Shown one piece after another: positions 22,817 to 32,600 of a DNA stretch of 64,000 nt. The stretch's first letter is position 1. Each line of letters begins with the position of its first letter. The DNA is taken from the NCBI GenBank assembly GCA_032718565.1, contig JAVGVS010000289.1, positions 450,768 to 514,767 on the forward strand, read 5' to 3'. The translations under genes and the position numbers were made by a program. Below the pieces are notes generated by a model. The model had not been told where the DNA came from. It saw only the letters and a program-made list of their open reading frames with translations, and ran no database searches. The stretch comes from Distichodus sexfasciatus (taxonomy: Eukaryota > Chordata > Actinopteri > Characiformes > Distichodontidae).

Positions 22817-23650
22817 TTTGCTAAACTCCTACAAGAAACAGCTCTTCATAAAGCCACTTACATGCAAATATGGTCGTAGCAGCGTCTCTTGTGACAGACG
22901 TGCTCAGTGTTTGGCATCAACTTCTTTGGTAACAGCCACATTAATAAACACCAAATAAAGGCTTAATACACAACATACTGTACCTTTTATATTCACCAGA
23001 TTTCTACACTTTGTTGCAAGACAAATAACTACGTTCTTGCTTACGGAATGTTTGTGTACATGTGTCTCCTTGGCGCGCAGTGACGTCACCAATTCGTCAG
23101 CTGTCAGACCGCGGGCACAACTACGTCATCAACGCATGTCTAAAAGAGCTTAGCATCCAGTGCATTAGTTGTTTTTTTTTGTAAATCATTAGATTAACAA
23201 CCTGTAATATGCAATATGTCAGTATACACGTTCCGAACATTTAAACAACAAAAAGTTCATTTACGGAATTCTGGGAACTGTAGTCCCGAAGTGACTAGAG
23301 AATACGTGCAAACTGTTGTATATTCTCTCAGAGATAAATGTATTTCAAGTTGGCTTTAGCAATAACAATTCGGAGATCAGATATGATACAGGAACTGTTC
23401 AGATGTCTGGTGTCATTAAGTATTTGAAAACAGCAATAAAATCAAGAAACAACATGTCATATAAAATAAGACTGCAATAAATCAAACGCGATTAAATTTT
23501 TTATTGCCCGACATTATATGACCAATGTCTTATATATCTTTTGCGCCAATTGTTAAATCAACAAAACAAATGTTCAACATTTCCAACTTTTAAACCAACT
23601 TATGTTTTAACCAACTTTTTTAAACCAACTTTCCTACAGTAAAACAAGTT

Positions 23651-24166
23651 TCAGTCCTGGTCAGACGAGGTCAATCTGTTCAAGTCGTTCATGGTGACAA
23701 AAAACACCTACAAGGAAGCAGAGATATGAATGAAACTCAGCGGTGGCTACAAGGTCATTTTCTTAACACTGGCAAGGTTAAGAACCTACATTTTCATGTT
23801 GAGGATCCTGATAGTCACAGACTTGATCGGGGAAAGCGGCGCGTATTAGCTGCTTGAGCTCAGCTGGATAAACGTAGGTGGGTTTGGCCAACTTGCTGCA
23901 GCCGACTTTGTTATGCATCTGCCACGAAACGAAATTAATGCAACCATTTACTGCATGTGGAAGGTGGCAAGAAATGTGAGACAGTATCACTGAAGCGTAG
24001 CCTGGAAGTGTCTCACTAATCGGCGCTGGATGAGACGGTAGACTTTCCTGCGCCTCGCTAGGTCTGTCTTCAGCCTGGACGCCGAGTGAAGTAATGGCGC
24101 CACCCAGAGCGGCACGCTGCGCGTCCAGAGCGCACACCAGCGCCAAACACAAGACAAATGCAACAT
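23651..24166 (-). CDS. Putative three-exon gene for a 111-residue protein, function unknown
   Basis: Not recognised. Exons 24166-24017, 23918-23790 and 23707-23651 each hold whole codons (150, 129 and 57 nt), and join in one frame from ATG to TGA. Introns are short (98 and 82 nt) with GT-AG ends; the last acceptor has a clear pyrimidine tract (CTCTGCTTCCTTGTAG). Residues 1-50 are Trp- and Arg-rich (MLHLSCVWRWCALWTRS, later RRRKVYRLIQRR), like a mitochondrial targeting or membrane-anchor segment. Residues 51-93 include GCSKLAKPTYVYPAELKQLI and FPDQVCDYQD with two cysteines. The end is acidic (RLTSSDQD). The first donor (TTA|GTGAGA) is only moderate, so exon 1 could be wrong. It lies between cfap96 and tstd1 on the same strand. 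Confidence 0.5.
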
Positions 24167-24742
24167 TTTCACCTTCGAGGCACTCTTTTAATGCGATTAG
24201 CACAAATGACAGCAGCGGCCACAGGACATTTCAGATTGATATTCATACCCGTATGTTTAACTGGTGTCAAAAATACAGCCCAAAAGTTCTCACAAACAGT
24301 AGCACAAACACAAAGAAATATCGTTTTACATGATTGATGTTTTCGACATTACCTGAACGAACAACAAAGGTCAACGTACTTGTTCATTTTTTGGCATACG
24401 CCACTATCGCTGGCATAAGCTTATGAGCATGAGAACATGGAGTGGACATGAGAACACGGAGTGCGCATGAGCAGACATTAAATAGGCAAATATATCCTTA
24501 AAAACAAGGGTGGATATAAATCAGTTATAGGTCTATTTGCAATATTTGCTGTTACTGGTCATTGATACAAATTCTACAGGGAACAACAAAGTCCCGAGGT
24601 AGTCTGAAAAGCTCAAAACATTTCACATTTACTACACATAAATGGACGTGGATATCTGTTCTAAAAGGCACTTCGTCTAACAATAATCATTATAACCGCT
24701 GATGATGGATAGTTTTGACGAGGTGTGCTCCGGCTGCTTCTT

Positions 24743-24796
24743 TTATTTGCCTTCCTTTTCTGACCATTCCTTATAGGCCCCTGCATAGTTGCGCGC

Positions 24797-24797
<1 letters not shown>
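24743..24797 (-). CDS. tstd1: tstd1 terminal exon
   Basis: Reads NARNYAGAYKEWSEKEGK to TAA at 24743-24745. Its acceptor is provided by the end of a CT (plus-strand GA) dinucleotide tract. Confidence 0.92.
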
Positions 24798-24834
<37 letters not shown>

Positions 24835-26247
24835 AGTAAATATTTCAGATTGCTCGTTTTCATCATCACACATGTATTACGAGAGAGAGAGATCAAGTAA
24901 ATATTTCAGATTGCTCGTTTTCATCATCATACATGTATTACGATCTGGGTAAAACGTTGATGGTTGGCTACTCAGTTCCCCCCTTGCACGAAATTGTAAA
25001 TGGAAAGCTCTACACTGTCTACAGGAGTAATAATAAAATTACTTATGTTGTTATCATACTTTTGAAATCCAAGACTTCTTGCTTTTGCCGTGGCAGCTGC
25101 ACCGCGCTTCCCCATCTGGCAGTGGAAAACCAGATGCGGGGCATCTAAGGAGGGTTTGGGTATGCCGAATTTGGACTGGAATGCCTCTGGGCCCAGAGAC
25201 AAGTCACTTTCCACGTTCTCCACTAAGAATCAGATAAATATGCCATGAAACAGACAATAGGTACACAGTATACAATGACATGTTTTCGTAATACGTGGCG
25301 GCATCTCCTACCTGGAATGTGAACGGATCCAACGATGTGCCCTTTATCCACTTCAGCTTTGGAGCGCACATCAACCAGCACCAGGTCTTTACTCTTCTCC
25401 AGCAGTGACTTCAGGTCACTGTAGTTGATCGTATCTAGAACGATGTTACACCAGCGTTAGTTCCTCAAGTTCTTGCAGGTCGTACAAACGCTGTTCGTGT
25501 TATCTCGAGCTCACGGCTGAGATGCAGACACGAGATTCTCTAAGCGCCTGAAAGAACTGGAAAAACCAGCACCTCTAATGATAGCGCTGGGCTTTCTCAC
25601 GGTGACTCAGCAATAAGCAACTGATTAATAATGCATAGTGTTTTAAAGCATTTTAAGCATCAAATATGACTTCTTTATCATTGGGATTAAAAGATTCGAC
25701 CTATTTTTCAATTTATGCCCGTTACACTTCCGTTATTTCAAAAACTAAATAAATTAGGTAAAACAAATGAAACAATTACATACTCAAACGGCTGAACCAC
25801 ATTTTATTAGGATAGTTTACCGCAATATTTATCAACGTTTACACATGATATTTATATGCAGTAATTACACTTCAAACAAAAACACTTCAGAAGTGCTAAG
25901 GAAAAGGCAAGTCATCCTTACGCGGCATCTATATAACTAGATACTTCTTTATCACACGCATACAGGTTGGTGATAAAAACATAGGCCAAATGGCTAGATG
26001 AATTCCCAGATGATGGGCTACAATCAAATGAATTAAAAAAAAAAAAAGTACCAGATCTTAATTAATGCTATTACACCGGTATTAATGAGAGCATGTTAAA
26101 ATGCATCTTACCTGACAAGAAGTTATAAACATTGGCGTGCCTAATGTTCTGCTCGCCATATCACCCATTCTAAAAATTTAATGTATGTTAACAAAAAAAC
26201 CTATTTATTTGACTCGGCATATTTGTATATTTACCTGGAGATGCCAT
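24743..26247 (-). CDS. tstd1: tstd1, single-domain rhodanese (thiosulfate sulfurtransferase-like)
   Basis: A rhodanese-fold sulfurtransferase, moving sulfane sulfur from thiosulfate to acceptors such as glutathione; the family is cytosolic. Four exons, 26247-26235, 25434-25312, 25222-25060 and 24797-24743, give 354 nt: 117 residues plus stop, the usual TSTD1 size. Features in order: MASPDTINYSDLKSLLEK, LVLVDVRSKAEVDKGHI, HIPVENVESDL, the active-site loop VFHCQMGKRG (Cys is the sulfur acceptor) and NARNYAGAYKEWSEK. Human TSTD1 has the very similar FFCQMGKRG and ARNYAGAYREW. Exon 1 codes only four residues and one base. The last intron ends in a CT microsatellite. Confidence 0.92.
24801..24941. 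repeat. (GA)n microsatellite and 61-bp tandem duplication
   Basis: A GA run at 24801-24831 is followed by two 61-bp direct repeats, 24820-24880 and 24881-24941. They differ at only two positions (ATTAAGT/ATCAAGT and ATCACAC/ATCATAC). Each starts with GA units and contains TTTCAGATTGCTCG. It lies in the last tstd1 intron, next to the splice acceptor. Confidence 0.92.
25060..25222 (-). CDS. tstd1: tstd1 exon 3 with active-site cysteine
   Basis: Reads ENVESDLSLGPEAFQSKFGI, HLVFHCQMGKRGAAATAKA and RSLGFQ. The HCQMGKRG loop holds the catalytic Cys. The donor GTATGA splits an Asn codon. Confidence 0.93.
25312..25434 (-). CDS. tstd1: tstd1 exon 2
   Basis: Reads TINYSDLKSLLEKSKDLVLV, DVRSKAEVDKGHIVGSVHIP. 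The DVR..E...GHI..(S/A).(H/N)IP pattern is the conserved N-terminal half of a rhodanese domain. The donor is GTAGGA. Confidence 0.93.
26235..26247 (-). CDS. tstd1: tstd1 exon 1 (13 nt coding)
   Basis: ATG GCA TCT CCA G is followed by the donor GTAAAT. Joining to 25434 completes an Asp codon (MASPDTINYSDL). Although tiny, it gives a frame-perfect start and matches the short N-terminus of the family. Confidence 0.8.
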
Positions 26248-26415
26248 CTTCAACTGTTGTTCAACAAAGAGTGATCTCTTGGTCACAAATAATTCCTGAA
26301 CTTCCTTGCTGTTACATTCATATAGGGAGGCGGAACTAAACCGGCGCTTTGCACGAACATAAACACAGACCTCCCAGCTTCCGGGGAATGACAAAATAAA
26401 AGTCGTTCTGGGACG

Positions 26416-26517
26416 GTGACAGTGAGTTATGATTTGTCATTGTGACCGCACAGCAAACAGTGCACCACAACGACATGTGACCTCTGCATTTAACCCAGCA
26501 GTGGGCAGCTAGCCAGA
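26416..26517 (-). repeat. tRNA-derived SINE, 3' fragment
   Basis: Read on the minus strand, it contains GGGTTAAATGCAGAGGTCAC and a GTGGTGCACTGT motif, then ACAATGACAAATCAT. This is the 3' half of the same family as 20729-20969 and 38772-39021. The tRNA-like head is missing. Confidence 0.75.
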
Positions 26518-26670
26518 GGTGGACAAAGTAGCTAACTTCATTACTTAAGTGAAAGTACAGATACCACTAGTCAAATGGTACTCCAATACAAGTGAAAGTC
26601 GTACAGTCAAATTTTTACTTAAGTTAAAGTACTGAAGTACTTGTTTTAAAAGTTAAGCATTAAAGCTCCC
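26518..26670. repeat. Teleost dispersed repeat (ACTTAAGTAAAAGTAC-type)
   Basis: The words AGAGGTGGACAAAGTAGC, GTGAAAGTACAGATACC and TACTTAAGTTAAAGTACTG resemble a repeat widespread in teleost genomes, probably a non-autonomous hAT. No target duplication was identified. Confidence 0.5.
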
Positions 26671-26889
26671 CTCCTTTTACCTCACGATAACCTACATTAT
26701 ATCAAACATTCGATTCTGAATACAATAATATGTCAATTACTGCATTCTGCAATGTTAAATGTAACTAAACCGACAAAGAGGCAGTGTCTTCAGTATATGT
26801 GCTGCCGTAGCAATCACCCAAAGAGGCAGTTTAAAGTTCAAATTGAACAAATTATTACATGTTGCACATAATGATTACACATGTTCATT

Positions 26890-27030
26890 AAGAATTCTTC
26901 ACGATCACTTCATGATAAATGGTTCTGCAAAGAACCAATGGGTAAAAGGGTCTTTGTTGAACCAAAGAGGGTTCCCCTACGGCATCACAATGAAGAACCA
27001 CTGTTGATATATTTTTAACAGTGTAGACTA
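26890..27030. repeat. Small palindromic repeat (GGTTCT/AGAACC)
   Basis: AAATGGTTCTGCAAAGAACC, GAACCAAAGAGGGTTCC and AAGAACCACTG with a terminal AACAGTGTAG make overlapping inverted words. This is typical of small teleost MITEs. Boundaries are unclear. Confidence 0.45.
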
Positions 27031-27481
27031 CTGAACTCAAGTACAAGCACAATTACTGTACTTCATTCAAAAATGACAAGTTAAACTAAAAATTCTCTTT
27101 TGAAAAACCTACTTAAGTAAGAATAAAAAAGAATTTGTTATTAAGTTGCTCAAATTAAACAAATCAGTGAGTAAAAACAAAACAAAACAGAATATTCCCA
27201 TTTTTTTTAAATCGAGTAAATTAGTTGCCTTTCAATTTTTATTGCAGCAATTCATTCTGTTCTCAATACAGAGAGTATGCATTCTTTGAAAAAAAATGAC
27301 TTTTTTACTAATCTGCGTTACTTGAAAATCATATCAAACAAGCAAGTGGTAAAACCTTTTATTTAATGCTGCAGCAACGGTCTGACAGGCAAGATAGTGA
27401 AACTATCATACCCACTGCCAAGTCACTGCCACAGTATAATAAATGCAACAGAGACAAACCAACCTCACATGAAGTAAACTT

Positions 27482-28921
27482 TTTATTGATAAGGTCTCAG
27501 AAGAGTCTCGCCTAAGTGTAAGAATCCCTCAATACTGATTTGGTACATAATGACATCCATAATGAGTCTCTTCACAGTGGATAGAATCCATTTTCTACAG
27601 CTCTGGGTTTCTAGTACAGCAATTTGCGTAAAACTGCATAAAAACAAAACTAAACCAAACATCAACCTGGGGATCAATATTGTTTATCTGGGATAATTCA
27701 GTGTCACAAAATCCTAGCGTTGTAATACCAGCTATAGATTTGCACATTACAAGCCACCTTTTGTTAGAAATATAAAACTTGATATTATGAACAATATTCT
27801 ACTGTGCTGCATAAAGGTAAATCTATACACTGTACATACAGATACATTTCGAAAAAACAAGTTTCACAGTTTTAAACTTTATTTAAAGTATAAACCATTT
27901 TACATAAATTATTTTTGTCTATGACTATAATTTGCTTAAGCAAATCAAAAATTAATATAAAAACTTAATGAACATTTCTTACATATTTTACAAAAGGAAA
28001 TACTCCACAAGTTCATTTTCTCAGCTAAAAATGATGACTCCTTTATGATTGTCATAGAGACTAATAAATTAATTAAAAAAGAAAGGAAACATAAAATAAA
28101 TAGTTTCTTATACTAGTAACCTTTAATTTTGATAGGGTGAGTTTTTGTTCCTTCCTCCCACCTATGTTTCTGTACAGAAGTGCCCTGGTGAATCTCACAA
28201 TTCTACTGCAACCAAGACATACAAAACTAGCGCATCTAAAGCCCATCCTGAAGCCCAGCGTTATCAGACACAATGCAGATATTACTCTAATCTTTGAATG
28301 ATGAAACAAAACTGATATTGTTTATATGCAAATATAGCCATATTTTTTCCCTCATTTTTTAGAAAAATGGATTCCATTGTTTGAGTTCTGTTGTGAGGAC
28401 TGGCATCCTGTGGTTGAGAACGTGAGGCCTGAGACCAAGTAAGACCTTGTGGTCAGTTCCGACATTTCCACCGGGCCTCTCTATCAGTTCTTCAGTCTGG
28501 ATCATGCTGAACACAAGCTACCCTCCGGCCCCAACGTCCTCCCAGAACCCAAAATATATAGGTGAAGTATAGCTATTTTTATAAAAGTGGATTTTTCATA
28601 TCTTAGTGACAGCTGTTCTGGTTTCGTTTTGCAGTTCTTCAGTGCTTTTTGAAATCCATTGTTCAAAAACAACAAAAAAGTTCTTTGATATTATTTTTTT
28701 GCCAGTGGCAGTATTAGTAATGTTCTTTTAAAAGTCCCTGCAGCACTCAGAGAGTTACCCCTTAAGTTCATTTATTCTCCGTGGGAAAGGAGATACAGGA
28801 GCAAAGAGAAGAGGGGAAGAAAGAGATTCAGAGATAGGTCAGAAAAAGGGAGAGAAAGTAAAGTCGAAGAAAGAAAAAAAGTAGGAAAGGAAAAAAGAAG
28901 AGAAGAAGGACCATTGCTCTG
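27482..28921 (-). other. tenm3: tenm3 3'UTR (inferred)
   Basis: About 1.4 kb of AT-rich sequence follows the tenm3 stop codon on the minus strand without recognisable repeats. AATAAA on the minus strand (TTTATT at 27482-27487) is a candidate polyadenylation signal, and further AT-rich candidates lie near 27880. A purine-rich tract sits at 28795-28910 directly after the stop. Confidence 0.45.
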
Positions 28922-29659
28922 TTACCTCTTCCCCATCTCATTTTGTCTCAGGAACTGGATGTTGGTGCTGCTGTCCGCCAGTTCGGGGTATTGCTCTACG
29001 GGCAGGATGTAGTAGCCGTCATAACCCTGCACTCTCCCTGTTGAGAGAAGCTGCTGCCTCTCGCCCTCAGTCCACAGCCGGCTGCCCTCCTTCCCGTCCC
29101 TTGTCCTCTGCTGCTCCCGCAGCCAGGCGCCCGTCAGCGCCCGCTGCCTCGCCAGCTCCAGCAGTCGGGCTCGCTCCTCATCCAGCACATCCGCCGCAAG
29201 GCCGTAGCGAATGCTCAGCGAGAGCGCCGGCGCTCGGAACTCCACGGTGACGCCGCGGCGGGAGCGCCCACTCACCGTCACATTGATGCTGTTGTCCAGC
29301 ACCTTGCGGCCATTGGTGAGGCCCAGCGCCAGCAGGTCGGCGTCGGACGAGCCGATCTTCACAAAGAAGTGGCAGTCACGCCCGTCCTGTATGTAGTGTG
29401 TACCCTCCAAGTAGATGGCACTGTTGAGCACCAGCGCCACCTTCCGGCTGTCGTCACTAGCCATGCCTGAGATGCCTGTCACCACGCGCCCCTCCTTCAC
29501 GGCGAACATCATACCACGGCCGATGATGGGCATGCTGGTGCCGAACCAGTGGCCGGGTTTGTCACGCTTGCCTTGACGCTCCTTGTTGAGAAGCTGGCCC
29601 TCCAGAGCCATGAAGGCCTGGTTGTGCCTCTCCGCCTCCTGCTGAACTCCAGTCATCAG
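28922..29659 (-). CDS. tenm3: tenm3 terminal exon (ABD/Tox-GHH-like region and TCAP)
   Basis: Starts LMTGVQQEAERHNQAFMALE after ATGCAG. It continues GHWFGTSMPIIGRGMMFAV, GRDCHFFVKIGSSDADLLAL and LSIRYGLAADVLDEERARLL, and ends FLRQNEMGKR-TAA. This is the toxin-fold-derived globular end of teneurins, not a toxin gene. The segment after NVTVSG is about eight residues shorter than I recall in mammalian TENM3. The exon is GC-rich against AT-rich flanks. Confidence 0.95.
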   Translation of the reverse strand: MMTGVQQEAERHNQAFMALEGQLLNKERQGKRDKPGHWFGTSMPIIGRGMMFAVKEGRVVTGISGMASDDSRKVALVLNSAIYLEGTHYIQDGRDCHFFVKIGSSDADLLALGLTNGRKVLDNSINVTVSGRSRRGVTVEFRAPALSLSIRYGLAADVLDEERARLLELARQRALTGAWLREQQRTRDGKEGSRLWTEGERQQLLSTGRVQGYDGYYILPVEQYPELADSSTNIQFLRQNEMGKR

Positions 29660-32600
29660 CTGCATGAAGCAAAAGACAAATACAGTTACTCTAGCTGCCA
29701 ACCGCATTGCTTGCAGTGATGGGGTTTTGCTAGAACTGGGAACTCACCTGGCCGTTTTCACACTCCTGACTGGCGAGTAACTCGTAGGGTGGCTCCACAA
29801 AATAAAGGGTGTGTTTGGGGAAACCAGGGATGATGTTGCTGAGCTGGAATCCGAACATCACCAGCCAACTTTTCACATCTAGGCAAGAGAAGGGAAAAAA
29901 AACTTGTTGTAGGACCTTGGTGCCAGGCAAAAAAATCTTGATCATTTTCAACAAAATACTTTTTCATCATGATGATACACTTGTGGCTTGTGGGGTGGTG
30001 GTGGTCTGGTGATTAGGATACTGACCTCTAGACCAAGAGTTTGTGATTCTGAATCCTACCTCTGGCACTACCATCACTGGGTCCCTGAGTAAGACCCTTA
30101 TCCCCAGGAAAAAAAGCCCCTAAGTCCCCAAAAATTAGGGAAATGGAAGTCGTTCTGGATAATAGTGTCTGCTAAATGCTGAAAATGTAAATGTACATGT
30201 TGTGGCGCAAAATAGTGAAATATTTTATTAGGCATAAAGTTGGAACAACAGCCAACTGCATTGCATGCTGCAGTGATGGCCCGCCCCATGAAGAAGTTAC
30301 CGTCACACAGTGAAATTTTTACAATGCGATTCGGGTGCAAGGAACAATGGTGTGCCATTAGTAAGCGGTGGTGTGCAAAGTCTCTCACATCTTTTCTCAC
30401 AGCCTCCTATCTGCCATAACACGTGAATGAATCTGATGTGTAAATCGTAAAAGACAAAATTTTGCAAGGTATGCTTCCAATATTATCACCCACTAAGAAA
30501 CTATTTGAAGGAAAATACAGATTATTGATTTATTATTTATTGTGATAAAACTTTGGCATGGATTTTTTTTGCTTAGTTTTTATTAATTAGAAATTAATTG
30601 ATATTTAAGCTATACTAATTGAACATTAAGCTATATTGAGCATCTTTGTTTAACTGGTAAGATAGATGATTAGTATAAGCTGCAAGTGGAATGTGAATTT
30701 CTATAGCATGATAAATATCAAGATTAATAAAAAAATTGTGGTTATATGTTTGAAAAAAAATTGCCTTGTTCTACCTTATATGGCCACAATCTGTTAGCCA
30801 TGAACATGTCCTGGGTTGCACTGAAGGAAGGCCTATTTTACAAATGTATTTTACATTATATTTGCAGCATTTAGCAGATACTCTTAATCCAGAGAGACTT
30901 CAATTTACTCTTTACTAATAACTTCAGTTTACTCTTTACTAATAACAAGAACAACATGGTATTAAGATCCTTGCTCAAGTGAGCAGTGGTGGTAGTGCTA
31001 TGGGCAGCTTTAGGTCAGGATTAAGCCTGTGACCTCTTGGTCCATAACTGATTATCAAATCACTGGTGCATTGCAATTTAGCCAAATTTGATAATAGCCG
31101 CTTTCCCAGACAACCACGACGTCACCTGTGCGTGCAGGGCGGGTAAGTGTGGTCGGCAGTAACATCATTAGTTGAACTAGAAGGGTGAAGTTATTCAATC
31201 CGAAAGAAAATGGTGCATTCATAGAAATAAACAATCAGTTGTGGTCTCGGACGGTCTCGAAATAAGATCCCACGTCTTCTTTGTCCAAGTGCCTGATAAG
31301 ACCGAGTACAAATGCGGCCAATTCTGAGACAAGGCCGAGACCTTCACAAACTGGTCTTGAGACAACACTACTTTAGCTACTATAAATTAGCACTATTAAG
31401 CAACTAGAGGTCTGTGTTTCTTTTTTCTATACATCATTGTAATGTGAGAGATGAAATGCCACATCATGCTACACCCAACTGTTCTTATTCCTCCTCCTTC
31501 TTGGTCCTTCTCTTTTACTTTCCAACTGTCTTGAACTGTCTTGCAGCTTTCGTCCAAATAAAAACAAAAAACACATTTGGTCTTTGCAACCGGACATGAT
31601 GTGTGTGATTATAACAGACCAGAGATGGAAGATCTGATCTCGCAAGGTGTCACTTGAGACACATGTGTACACACACTCTAATGCCAGGTGTAAAGTCAGA
31701 TACTTAGAATTGTTCTCTTGTGATCAGAACTCTTTGTTTTGTCATTGAAACACAACAGCAAAACCGTTTCATTCTCGGTGCCAATAAATACACTAACATT
31801 GCTGTCTTATGGTAAACAGTATCTTACCTGTGACATAATTTTTCACATCCAGCATATCACTGAGAGGATTGTTATTTTTGAACATATACAAGTTGAATGG
31901 AGCCAGGTCCTTGCTGATCTTGGGCCACATGGTGTAGTCCGGTGACGTCCACCTGGCTGCCAGCACGTCGTAGTCTCTCTGCGTGAAGTGAACTAGCTTG
32001 GTGAGCGAATCGTAGAGGCCGCCGTGAAAGCCAATGACCAGCTGGAACTCGGGGTTGGAGTCGTGGTACACTTCGCCGTACGCCGTGTACTGCACCTGCT
32101 TGATCATCTGCCCGTTGCTGCTGAAGACGGCCAGTGGCGTGCCCGTGTTATCCGAGGCGATGTAGTACTCCTCCCCGCTGCTCACCTCCATGGCGAACAG
32201 ATGGCCTTGCAGGTCATAGTAGAGTGAGGTGATTTCCGAGCTGGAGTGGTTGAACACGTGTGTGACGCGCACCGGGTTGTTCAGGTCGGCGTAGAAGAAC
32301 TGCAGGTGCTGGCCCAGGCTGTTCTTGGAGGAGACCCTGCGGCCGAGTCCGTCGTATCGGTACTGAACGCTCCAGCCACCCGCTGCTCGACTGTAGGCTC
32401 GCGCCAACTGGCCCTTGGAGTTGTAGTCGAAGACATCCGAACCCCTCTGGCTTAGGAATCCGTCCTCGTCCAGGCGGTACTGCACGTCACCCAGGCGGGT
32501 GATGCGGTCCCGCAGGTCATAGCGTAGCGGCATCAGTCGGGCGCTGTTTCCAGGGTTCAGCAGGTGCAGGTTACCGTTGAGGTCGTAGTTGTAGCGCCAC

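Noticed and set aside
23778..24203. A 141-codon continuous minus-strand frame covering the unknown gene
   Set aside because: It starts at GTG, not ATG, with an in-frame stop just upstream. It reads through what looks like introns. The spliced ATG-start version with whole-codon exons fits better, though the hydrophobic segment in this frame (VAFVLCLALVCAL) leaves some doubt.
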